A stretch of DNA of 5,610 bases from Gammaproteobacteria bacterium (GCA_018903185.1 JAHIQV010000537.1:1-5610); one strand, 5' to 3'; positions 1-5,218 are shown, counted from the first letter of the stretch. The notes: a model not told the origin generated them from the letters alone. Numbers and translations are program-made.

Positions 1-8
1 CCCTGCGG

Positions 9-14
9 TATAAC
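9..14 (+). promoter_or_regulatory. Probable -10 box (TATAAC) for the DUF3237 gene
   Basis: TATAAC differs from the sigma-70 consensus TATAAT at one position and stands out in GC-rich DNA. It ends six bases before the ATG at 21, so transcription would be expected to begin at or within a base or two of the start codon. It lies in the loop of a small inverted repeat, GCGG (5-8) with CCGC (15-18). The -35 region falls outside the window and cannot be checked. Confidence 0.5.
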
Positions 15-20
15 CCGCGC

Positions 21-506
21 ATGCTTCTGCCCGCCCCCACACTCGAACCCGCCCTGGACCTGACCGTCTTCGTCGCCGCGCCCATCGAGGCGGGCGAGAT
101 CACCGGGCTCAACAGCCGCGGCAAGCGCCGCATCATCCCGATCACCGGGGGCGCAGTCAGCGGCGCCATCAACGGCCGGGTGCTGCCCGGCGGGGCCGAT
201 TTCCAGCTCGTGGTGAGCGACACCTGCGCCGACCTTGACGCGCGTTACCTGCTGCAGCTGGACGACCCCGACTGGGCGGGCGCGCATGTGTTCGTGCAGA
301 ACCGCGCGCTGCGCCGCGGCTCGCCGGAAGACATCGCCAAGCTGGTGCGTGGCGAGCCGGTGGACCCGGCCGCCATCTACTTCCGCTGCGCGCCCTCCTT
401 CGAGGTCTCGCACCCGGCGCTGGCCTGGATGACACAGAGCCTGTTCATCGGCACCGGTGCGCGTTTTCCCGACCGGGTCGAGATGCGATTCTTCCGCGTG
501 GCCTGA
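21..506 (+). CDS. DUF3237 (UPF0311) family protein
   Basis: A complete 161-residue protein matching the DUF3237 family, whose biochemical function is not established. The family pattern is visible in order. An N-terminal strand with the hydrophobic stretch LTVFVAAP (about 14-21) is followed by RGKRRIIPITGG (33-44), then GRVLPGGADFQ (52-62), equivalent to the usual G-x-V-x-PGGADWQ core with Phe in place of Trp. The C-terminal block runs from YFRCAPSFEVSHP (120-132) to LFIGTGAR (141-148), matching the family's closing motif. Length is typical. There is no signal peptide or membrane segment, so it is probably cytosolic. The ATG at 21 is chosen because the family's N-terminal strand begins soon after it. 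There is no Shine-Dalgarno sequence upstream, and a -10 box sits where a leader would be. The gene is followed by a 160-base gap with a hairpin before the permease, so co-transcription is uncertain. Family assignment is fairly sure; the role is unknown. Confidence 0.88.
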   Translation: MLLPAPTLEPALDLTVFVAAPIEAGEITGLNSRGKRRIIPITGGAVSGAINGRVLPGGADFQLVVSDTCADLDARYLLQLDDPDWAGAHVFVQNRALRRGSPEDIAKLVRGEPVDPAAIYFRCAPSFEVSHPALAWMTQSLFIGTGARFPDRVEMRFFRVA

Positions 507-570
507 CGCGGATCAAGGCGCGTGCACCGGCCGCGACGCCAAGATTGCAGCGGCCCTGTCCCGCCCGCGT

Positions 571-597
571 CGCGCCTGCTGCAACGCAGCATGCGTG
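571..597 (+). other. Stem-loop between the DUF3237 gene and the permease gene
   Basis: The core TGCTGC (577-582), loop AAC (583-585) and GCAGCA (586-591) form a perfect six-pair stem. After one C/T mismatch (576/592) the stem continues for five more pairs, 571-575 with 593-597, one of them G-U. No run of T follows, so it is not a canonical intrinsic terminator. It lies 64 bases after the DUF3237 stop and about 70 bases before the permease ATG. It could end the upstream transcript or sit in the permease leader. The structure is read directly; the function is inferred. Confidence 0.45.
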
Positions 598-655
598 CCC
601 TCAGACCACCCGGCAGAATCGCCGCCACCCGACACCCGCTTTCCACAACCACAAC

Positions 656-661
656 AAGGAG
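656..661 (+). promoter_or_regulatory. Shine-Dalgarno sequence that fixes the permease start
   Basis: AAGGAG lies five bases before the ATG at 667. This near-perfect site favours 667 over the open frame that extends upstream to 457, whose extra 70 residues have no family resemblance and would overlap the DUF3237 gene. Confidence 0.85.
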
Positions 662-666
662 TTTTC

Positions 667-2019
667 ATGGGCATGTTCAGCTGGACAGAAAAGTCATCGG
701 CCACGCTCGACGGCGGTGGCGTCATCGCCCCCGACGAGCGCCTGCCATGGCCGCAGACCATGGTCATGGGTGTGCAGCATGTCATTGCCATGTTCGGCGC
801 CACCGTGCTCGCGCCCCTCCTGATGGGCTTCGATCCCAACGTCGCCATCCTCATGAGCGGCATCGGCACGCTCATCTTCTTCTTGATCACCGGCGGCAAG
901 GTGCCGAGCTACCTGGGGTCGAGCTTCGCCTTCATCGGCGTGGTGATCGCGGCCAGCGGCTACGCCGGCCCCGGCCCCAACGCCAACTTGGGCGTGGCGC
1001 TGGGCGGTATCGTCATCTGCGGTCTGGTGTACACCGTCATTGGCTTCATCGTGCACGCCACCAATGTCCGTCACACCAGGTCCACGCCCATGGCCGGCAT
1101 GGAAGTGGAAGAAGTGGAAGAAGGCGTGGCCGTGCACTGGATCGAGCGCCTCATGCCGCCGGTGGTGACCGGCACGGTGGTGGCCGTCATCGGCCTGAAC
1201 CTCGCCGCCATCCCGATCAAGAACATGGCACCCACCGGCTTCGACGCCTGGATGCAGGCCGTCACCTTCATCAGTGTCGGCCTGGTGGCCGTGTACACGC
1301 GCGGCATGACGCAGCGCCTGCTGGTCCTGGTCGGTCTGATCGTGGCCAGCGTGATCTACGCCGTGCTGACCAACGGCCTGGGCCTGGGCAAGGCGATCGA
1401 CCTCTCGGGCATTGCCAGCGCGGCCTGGTTCGGTTTGCCGACGTTTGCCGCGCCGGTGTTCGAGGCCCAGGCGATCCTGCTGATCGCACCGGTGGCGCTG
1501 ATCCTGGTGGCCGAGAACCTGGGCCACATCAAGGCCGTGAGCGCCATGACCGGGCGCGACCTCAACCCCTACCTGGGCAAGGCCTTCATCGGCGACGGCG
1601 TGGCCACCATGGTCAGCGGCGCCTCGGGTGGCACCGGGGTGACCACCTACGCCGAGAACATCGGCGTCATGGCCGCGACCAAGATCTACTCCACCGCCAT
1701 CTTTTTCGTCGCCGGCATCATGGCCATCGTGCTCGGTTTCAGCCCCAAGTTCGGCGCGCTGATCCAGGCCATTCCGCTGGCCGTGATGGGCGGCGTGTCC
1801 ATCGTGGTGTTCGGCCTGATCGCCATCGCAGGCGCCAAGATCTGGGTCGACAACAAGGTTGATTTCTCCAACAACAAGAACCTGCTGGTGGCGGCGATCC
1901 CCCTGGTGCTGGGCACGGGAGACTACACGCTGCGTTTCGGCGAATTTGCGCTCGGCGGCATCGGTACCGCCACTTTCGGCGCGATCGGGCTCTACGCCCT
2001 GCTCAACCGCAAGGGCTGA
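667..2019 (+). CDS. rutG: NCS2 nucleobase:cation symporter, RutG-like (uracil/xanthine permease family)
   Basis: A 450-residue inner-membrane permease of the NCS2 (UraA/RutG/UapA) family, which imports uracil, thymine or xanthine with protons. It resembles E. coli RutG along its whole length. Shared features are an N-terminal IAPDERLPW block (20-28), MGVQHVIAMFGATVLAP (34-50), GGKVPSYLGSS (76-86), WIERLMPPVVTG (158-169), LVAENLGHIKAV (280-291) and a C-terminal GGIGTATFGAI (430-440). The NCS2 signature E-N-x-G-x4-T-K is at 330-339. The substrate-binding residues known from UraA appear conserved as Glu283, His287 and Glu330. About 14 hydrophobic helices are expected and consistent with the sequence. 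Compared with RutG as I recall it, there is an extra loop of about 22 residues in 130-157, containing the acidic run MEVEEVEEG. The start is set by AAGGAG at 656-661. None of the rut pyrimidine-degradation genes (rutA-F) lies nearby, so this may be a general salvage importer. The exact nucleobase cannot be told from sequence alone. Confidence 0.92.
   Translation: MGMFSWTEKSSATLDGGGVIAPDERLPWPQTMVMGVQHVIAMFGATVLAPLLMGFDPNVAILMSGIGTLIFFLITGGKVPSYLGSSFAFIGVVIAASGYAGPGPNANLGVALGGIVICGLVYTVIGFIVHATNVRHTRSTPMAGMEVEEVEEGVAVHWIERLMPPVVTGTVVAVIGLNLAAIPIKNMAPTGFDAWMQAVTFISVGLVAVYTRGMTQRLLVLVGLIVASVIYAVLTNGLGLGKAIDLSGIASAAWFGLPTFAAPVFEAQAILLIAPVALILVAENLGHIKAVSAMTGRDLNPYLGKAFIGDGVATMVSGASGGTGVTTYAENIGVMAATKIYSTAIFFVAGIMAIVLGFSPKFGALIQAIPLAVMGGVSIVVFGLIAIAGAKIWVDNKVDFSNNKNLLVAAIPLVLGTGDYTLRFGEFALGGIGTATFGAIGLYALLNRKG
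1102..1119 (+). repeat. Two-copy 9-base tandem repeat inside the permease gene
   Basis: GAAGTGGAA occurs twice in tandem and is followed by a further GAA. In frame it encodes Glu-Val-Glu-Glu-Val-Glu-Glu (permease residues 146-152). It lies within the loop that appears to be inserted relative to E. coli RutG, and may reflect a small in-frame duplication. Confidence 0.7.
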
Positions 2020-2455
2020 GCGGCAGAGCACGGAGCACCACCCCGGGGCATGGAACGGTGCCGCCCCCTGGAGCGGGCACCGGCGCCACCACCAGCTGGC
2101 CATTCACCACGCGCGCGACGTCGTAGGTGGCGTCCTGCCGTTCGTGGTCGTCACCGGTGAGTCTGGCTTCGTTGAAGCGGCCCTTCAGGCCCGACGAGAA
2201 CGACTCGGCGGCGTTGCTGGAGATCCCGGAGCCAAACAGGTCGCGCGTCACGCCCATGTGGAAACTGGCCTTGCGCAGCAGCTGGCGGTCGCTGGACAGG
2301 CCCACGTTGTTGGGGATGTTCAGATCGCCGCCTGGCCCCCCGGCGCCGATCAGGGCAAACCCCCATGCCTGCAGCAGCGGGCTGTTACCCCCGCCACCGG
2401 TCGGTCTCCAACAATCGTCTCCACCCCCCAACCACCAGGAGACGAGCATGGGCAA
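2003..2455 (-). CDS. Unrecognised minus-strand coding segment, start not assigned (possible gene remnant)
   Basis: This is the maximal open frame, up to 150 residues. I do not recognise a family. Codon use between about 2370 and 2085 looks genuinely coding: Leu is mostly CTG, and AAC, GAC, CGC, AAG, GGC and ATC dominate. The peptide reads like a real protein, for example DRQLLRKASFHMGVTRDLFG (residues 56-75) and SSGLKGRFNEARLTGDDHER (87-106). Codon bias weakens on both sides: upstream of about 2380, and downstream of about 2085, where GTT, CCA, CGT, GCT and CCT appear. The ATG at 2455 would overlap the start of the divergent DJ-1 gene and yields a Gly/Trp-rich N-terminus with no signal peptide. 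Other in-frame starts are GTG at 2305 and ATG at 2257 (84 residues); none has a strong ribosome site. A weak promoter (minus-strand TTGGAG at 2411-2406, 18-base spacer, TAACAG at 2387-2382) could drive a shorter form. The stop lies 17 bases inside the permease 3' end. It could be a small hypothetical gene, or a fragment truncated at one or both ends. Confidence 0.42.
   Translation of the reverse strand: MPMLVSWWLGGGDDCWRPTGGGGNSPLLQAWGFALIGAGGPGGDLNIPNNVGLSSDRQLLRKASFHMGVTRDLFGSGISSNAAESFSSGLKGRFNEARLTGDDHERQDATYDVARVVNGQLVVAPVPAPGGGTVPCPGVVLRALPLSPCG
2437..2441 (+). promoter_or_regulatory. Shine-Dalgarno sequence for the DJ-1/PfpI gene
   Basis: AGGAG lies six bases before the ATG at 2448. 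It sets the start at MGKKLLM and excludes the open frame that continues upstream to 2127, whose extra 107 residues run through the antisense coding segment and have no DJ-1 resemblance. Confidence 0.85.
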
Positions 2456-3026
2456 AAAACTGTTGATGATCTGCGGCGACTACTGCGAAGACTACGAGAC
2501 CATGGTGCCGTTCCAGGCGCTGCAGGCGGTGGGCCACACGGTGCACGCCGTCGCACCCGACAAGAAGGCCGGCGACTTCATCCACACCGCCATCCACGAT
2601 TTCGAGGGCGCGCAGACCTACAGCGAAAAGCCCGGCCACCGCTTCACGCTCAACGCCACGTTCGCCGACGTGAAGCCCGAGAGCTACGACGGTCTGGTGA
2701 TCCCCGGCGGGCGCGGCCCCGAGTACCTGCGCATGCATGCCAGCGTGATGGCGCTGGTCAAACACTTCACCAGCAGCGGCAAACCGGTGGCCGCCGTCTG
2801 CCACGGTGCGCAGCTGCTGGCGGCCACGGGCGACATCCAGGGCCGCACCATCTCGGCCTACCCGGCCTGCCAGGTGGAGGTGGAACTCGCGGGCGCCACC
2901 TACGCGAACATCGCGGTGGACGAAGCCGTGACCGACGGCCCCTTTGTCACCGCGCCCGCCTGGCCGGCGCACCCGGCGTGGATCGCGCAGTTCCTGGTGG
3001 TGCTGGGCACGAAGATCACGCATTGA
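2448..3026 (+). CDS. DJ-1/PfpI family protein
   Basis: A 192-residue single-domain cytosolic protein of the DJ-1/PfpI (class I glutamine amidotransferase-like) superfamily. Members act as glyoxalases or deglycases, chaperones or, more rarely, peptidases. The fold landmarks are present. A first strand KKLLMICGD leads to Glu14 in CEDYE, the acidic residue that interacts with the nucleophile in this family. YDGLVIPGGRGPEYLR (80-95) is the oxyanion-type loop. The nucleophile elbow AAVCHGAQLLA (115-125) places catalytic Cys118 next to His119. The stretch AVAPDKKAGDFIHTAIHDFE, followed by SEKPGHRFTLN, gives a longer segment after the second strand than in classic PfpI, and suggests the PfpI-like subgroup with that insertion. 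The start is set by AGGAG at 2437-2441. The gene stands alone, 65 bases before the ribbon-helix-helix gene, with a hairpin between. The true substrate cannot be inferred from sequence. Confidence 0.93.
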   Translation: MGKKLLMICGDYCEDYETMVPFQALQAVGHTVHAVAPDKKAGDFIHTAIHDFEGAQTYSEKPGHRFTLNATFADVKPESYDGLVIPGGRGPEYLRMHASVMALVKHFTSSGKPVAAVCHGAQLLAATGDIQGRTISAYPACQVEVELAGATYANIAVDEAVTDGPFVTAPAWPAHPAWIAQFLVVLGTKITH

Positions 3027-3044
3027 TGTGAATCACCCGCGCCT

Positions 3045-3067
3045 GAAGCCGCCGACAATGCGGCTTC
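3045..3067 (+). other. Perfect 8-pair stem-loop between the DJ-1 and RHH genes
   Basis: GAAGCCGC (3045-3052) and GCGGCTTC (3060-3067) are exact reverse complements around the seven-base loop CGACAAT. It begins 19 bases after the DJ-1 stop and ends 24 bases before the RHH start. No T run follows. The loop contains GACAAT (3054-3059), which resembles -10 boxes used in related bacteria, so the element may be a weak terminator, a promoter with overlapping dyad, or both. No good -35 is visible at 16-18 bases upstream. Confidence 0.55.
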
Positions 3068-3091
3068 GTCCGCCAACGCAGGAGTGCTGCC

Positions 3092-3493
3092 ATGTGTGAA
3101 GTCTTCATCAGCGCCGACCCCGAGAGCTACGCCAGCCGCACCCGCTCGGTGCGGCTGCACGGCGTGGTGACCAGCATCCGGCTGGAGAACCTCTACTGGG
3201 ACGTGCTCAGCGAGATCGGCGAGCGCGACGGCATGGCGGTGGTCGCGCTGATCGAGAAGCTCTACGACGAGCTGGTGGCCGCGCGCGGCGAGGTCGGCAA
3301 CTTCGCGTCCTTCCTGCGCGTGAGCGCGCTGCGCTACATGGCCTTGCAGGCCCACGACCGCATCCCCATGGACAACGCGGTGCCGATCCGCTCGCTCGAC
3401 GCGCGCGCCGTGCTGCACGCGCTGCCGGCGCACTGGGCGCTGCCATCCCCGGCGGTGTCGGGCACGGTGGTGGCGCTGCGCCGCAAGGGTTGA
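3092..3493 (+). CDS. Ribbon-helix-helix domain protein (RHH_4 type)
   Basis: A 133-residue protein whose central part (about 17-82) matches the RHH_4 type of ribbon-helix-helix domain. The basic strand TRSVRLHGVVTSIRLEN (17-33) is followed by a helix YWDVLSEIGERDGM (35-48), a second helix VVALIEKLYDELVAARG (50-66) and the conserved NFASFLRVSALRYM (70-83). RHH proteins bind DNA as dimers through the paired N-terminal strands, so a small cytosolic transcriptional regulator is the likely role, but no target is known. The C-terminal 50 residues look less conserved and may be a flexible tail. The start ATG is preceded by AGGAG at 3080-3084 with a seven-base spacer. It is flanked by hairpins on both sides (3045-3067 and 3511-3534), which suggests a single-gene unit. 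No toxin gene sits beside it, so an antitoxin role is not supported. Confidence 0.85.
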   Translation: MCEVFISADPESYASRTRSVRLHGVVTSIRLENLYWDVLSEIGERDGMAVVALIEKLYDELVAARGEVGNFASFLRVSALRYMALQAHDRIPMDNAVPIRSLDARAVLHALPAHWALPSPAVSGTVVALRRKG

Positions 3494-3510
3494 GCGGCGG
3501 GCACAGGTGA

Positions 3511-3534
3511 CACCCGGCGCTGTGCGCGCCGGTG
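3511..3534 (+). other. GC-rich stem-loop after the RHH gene
   Basis: CCGGCGC (3514-3520) pairs perfectly with GCGCCGG (3526-3532) around the loop TGTGC. After a bulged C at 3513, two more pairs form (3511-3512 with 3533-3534). It starts 18 bases after the RHH stop, a usual place for a terminator, but no T run follows. It also overlaps the expected -35 region of the thioesterase promoter. Confidence 0.5.
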
Positions 3535-3543
3535 GTGGGCCGC

Positions 3544-3549
3544 TACAGT
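3544..3549 (+). promoter_or_regulatory. Possible -10 box (TACAGT) for the thioesterase gene
   Basis: TACAGT matches the TATAAT consensus at four of six positions, including the key A2 and T6. It lies 39 bases before the ATG at 3589, giving a leader of about 33 bases. The hexamer 17 bases upstream (TGTGCG) is a poor -35 match. Evidence is limited to position and sequence resemblance. Confidence 0.35.
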
Positions 3550-3588
3550 GTGGCGATTCCTCCCCCAACCCGCAGCCTGTTCAGCCCC

Positions 3589-4011
3589 ATGACCCTCTGG
3601 AAAAAACCGATCTCCGTCGAAGAGCTCACCGCCATCCACGTGGGCACCGCCGTGCAGCACCTGGGCATCGAATTCCTGGCCGTCGGCGACGACTTCATCC
3701 GCGCCCGGGTCCCGGTGGACACCCGCACGAAACAGCCCTACGGCCTGCTGCACGGCGGCGTGAGCGTGGTGCTGGCCGAAACCCTGGGCTCGTGCGGCGC
3801 GGCCTACAGCTGCCCCGATGGCCACCGCGCCGTGGGCCTGGACATCAACGCCAACCACCTCAAGGGCGCCACCAGCGGCTGGGTCACCGGCGTCACGCGG
3901 CCGGTGCACATCGGCCGCACCACCCAGGTCTGGCAGATCGACCTCACGAACGAGGCCGGCGAGCTGACCTGCGTCTCGCGCATCACCATGGCGGTGCTGG
4001 CGCCGCGTTAG
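3589..4011 (+). CDS. Hotdog-fold acyl-CoA thioesterase, YdiI/EntH (PaaI) type
   Basis: A 140-residue cytosolic thioesterase closely resembling E. coli YdiI (MenI) and EntH (YbdB), which hydrolyse aromatic or acyl thioesters such as 1,4-dihydroxy-2-naphthoyl-CoA and mischarged enterobactin carrier protein. The family pattern is nearly complete. LWKKPISVEEL lies at the N-terminus, HLGIEF at 24-29, and PVDTRTKQPYGLLHGG at 42-57, followed by LAETLGS at 62-68. GLDINANHL and VHIGRTTQVWQIDL come in the second half. By comparison with YdiI, Gln49, His55 and Glu64 are the active-site residues and all are present. Length is typical of the family. The start at 3589 is chosen because MTLWKK aligns with the family N-terminus (MIWKR); the open frame extends upstream to 3532 without resemblance. 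There is no clear Shine-Dalgarno sequence. No menaquinone or siderophore genes are near, and ubiquinone-using betaproteobacteria usually lack menaquinone, so a general aryl- or acyl-CoA housekeeping role is more likely. Confidence 0.92.
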   Translation: MTLWKKPISVEELTAIHVGTAVQHLGIEFLAVGDDFIRARVPVDTRTKQPYGLLHGGVSVVLAETLGSCGAAYSCPDGHRAVGLDINANHLKGATSGWVTGVTRPVHIGRTTQVWQIDLTNEAGELTCVSRITMAVLAPR

Positions 4012-4027
4012 GGACGGATTGCAGGGG

Positions 4028-4056
4028 TTGACGTTTTTTGTTACAAAACCGATAGG
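4028..4056 (+). promoter_or_regulatory. Sigma-70-type promoter upstream of the pilU-like gene
   Basis: TTGACG (4028-4033) matches the -35 consensus at five of six positions. With a 17-base spacer it is followed by GATAGG (4051-4056), which matches the -10 at three positions. An alternative -10, TACAGT, lies at 4064-4069 with TTACAA (4041-4046) as its -35, again at 17 bases. The spacer is unusually AT-rich for this window. A promoter here fits a gene with its own transcript after the thioesterase stop at 4011. Confidence 0.5.
4036..4048 (+). repeat. AT-rich dyad in the pilU-like promoter
   Basis: TTTTGT and ACAAAA form a perfect dyad around a single central T (TTTTGTTACAAAA). It lies between the putative -35 and -10 elements, a position where a repressor could block transcription. 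An operator role is inference only. Confidence 0.45.
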
Positions 4057-4093
4057 CAAGGCGTACAGTCCAGTTCACTCCTCTGACACCACC

Positions 4094-5218
4094 ATGGACT
4101 CCATCCTGCCTTCCAACGACGACATTGGCCACTACCTTTCGCTGATGGTCGCGCATGGAGCATCGGACTTGTTTCTCTCCAGTGGCAGCTCGGCGGCGCT
4201 CAAGGTCCAGGGCGTGGTCCGGCGCTTGCCAGAGCCTCCGCTGGACCCGGCGCGCACACAGCGCCTGGCCTATTCGGTGATGCGCGAATCACAGATCCGC
4301 GACTTTGAAGCCACGCTGGAAAGCGACCTGGCCATCGCCCTGCCCGGCCTGGGTCGTTTCCGTGTCAACGTCTACCGCCAGCGCGGCGACGTGGCCGTGG
4401 TGGTGCGCCACATCAACGCCAAGATCCCTTCGCTGGACGGGCTGAAGCTGCCGCCGGTGCTGAAAAAGCTGGCCCAGCTCAAGCGCGGTCTGGTGCTGGT
4501 GGTGGGCGCAGCGGGTTCGGGCAAGTCGACCACGCTGGCGGCCATGCTGGACCACCGCAACCGCAACCTGAGCGGGCACATCCTCACCGTCGAAGACCCG
4601 ATGGAGTTCGAGCACAGCCACGGCCTGTCCATCGTGGACCAGCGTGAGGTGGGTCTGGACACGCAGTCGTTCGACGAGGCCCTTCGCCACGCCATGCGCG
4701 AGGCGCCCGACGTGATCATGATCGGCGAGATCCGCGACCGCGAAACCATGCAGCACGCCATGGCCTACGCCGAAACCGGCCACCTGTGCGTCTCGACACT
4801 GCACGCGAACAACGCCAACCAGGCGATCCAGCGCATCCTGAACTTCTTCCCCGAGACTGCGCACAGGCAGATCCTGATGGACCTGTCGCTCAACCTCAAG
4901 GGCGTCGTGGGCCAGCGGCTGATCCGCGGCGCGGAGGGCAATCTGGTGCCAGCGGTGGAGGTGATGCTGCTTTCGCCCTACATCGCCGACCTGATCCAGA
5001 AGGGCCAGACAGACGACATCAAGGAGGTGATGGCCAAGAGCAATGATCTGGGCATGGCCACGTTTGACCAGTCGCTCTACGAGCTCTACGAGCGCGGCGA
5101 ACTCACGGCCGAACAGGCGGTGGACAACGCCGACTCGCGCACCGACCTCTCGCTGCGCATCCGGCTGCACCACGGGCAACGGCCGCAAGCCGGCGGCCTG
5201 CGCATGGTCCCGAAATGA
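4094..5218 (+). CDS. pilU: PilT/PilU-family type IV pilus ATPase, closest to PilU
   Basis: A 374-residue cytosolic hexameric-type ATPase of the PilT/PilU secretion-ATPase family, which powers type IV pilus retraction together with PilT. The N-terminal domain contains LMVAHGASDLFLSSG (17-31) and GRFRVNVYRQRG. The ATPase core has Walker A GAAGSGKST (138-146, Lys144), an Asp box TVEDPMEF with Glu167 and Asp168, Walker B DVIMIGEIRD (206-215, Glu212) and a His box HLCVSTLHANNANQA (230-244). The second half reads as PilU rather than PilT: NNANQAIQRILNFFP, MDLSLNLKGVVGQRL and a C-terminal LGMATFDQSLYELYERGELT, with no AIRNLIRE motif. All catalytic motifs are intact, so it should be active. The start ATG at 4094 matches the family N-terminus; an upstream TTG at 4019 would read through the promoter. 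No good Shine-Dalgarno sequence is seen. Canonical pilU sits next to pilT, but here no pilus gene adjoins it, so it may be a diverged paralogue. Confidence 0.92.
   Translation: MDSILPSNDDIGHYLSLMVAHGASDLFLSSGSSAALKVQGVVRRLPEPPLDPARTQRLAYSVMRESQIRDFEATLESDLAIALPGLGRFRVNVYRQRGDVAVVVRHINAKIPSLDGLKLPPVLKKLAQLKRGLVLVVGAAGSGKSTTLAAMLDHRNRNLSGHILTVEDPMEFEHSHGLSIVDQREVGLDTQSFDEALRHAMREAPDVIMIGEIRDRETMQHAMAYAETGHLCVSTLHANNANQAIQRILNFFPETAHRQILMDLSLNLKGVVGQRLIRGAEGNLVPAVEVMLLSPYIADLIQKGQTDDIKEVMAKSNDLGMATFDQSLYELYERGELTAEQAVDNADSRTDLSLRIRLHHGQRPQAGGLRMVPK

Noticed and set aside
457..666. Upstream extension of the permease reading frame to 457
   Set aside because: The extra residues have no NCS2 resemblance, overlap the DUF3237 gene, and AAGGAG sits right before the ATG at 667.
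2044..2083. Intrinsic terminator after the permease using GGTGCC and GGCACC
   Set aside because: Only six pairs form around a loop of about 13 bases, with no T run. The segment is also part of the minus-strand frame.
694..2103. Long open frame on the minus strand opposite the permease (469 codons)
   Set aside because: Its His/Gly/Asp/Gln-rich composition is typical of the antisense of a GC-rich gene, and the plus strand here encodes a clear NCS2 permease.
2127..2447. N-terminal extension of the DJ-1 protein to 2127
   Set aside because: It is antisense to the better coding signal on the minus strand, unlike any DJ-1 N-terminus, and the Shine-Dalgarno sequence supports 2448.
1859..3031. Long plus-strand frame spanning the permease end, the gap and the DJ-1 gene
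   Set aside because: It is Arg/Pro-rich, out of frame with two recognised genes, and has no family resemblance.
3092..3493. RHH protein as the antitoxin of a toxin-antitoxin pair
   Set aside because: The neighbours are a DJ-1 protein and a thioesterase, with no RelE-, VapC- or Fic-like toxin adjacent, and the RHH_4 type is not typical of antitoxins.
4019..4093. TTG start at 4019 for the pilU-like gene
   Set aside because: It would translate through the -35 and -10 elements, and the PilT/PilU family N-terminus aligns with the ATG at 4094.
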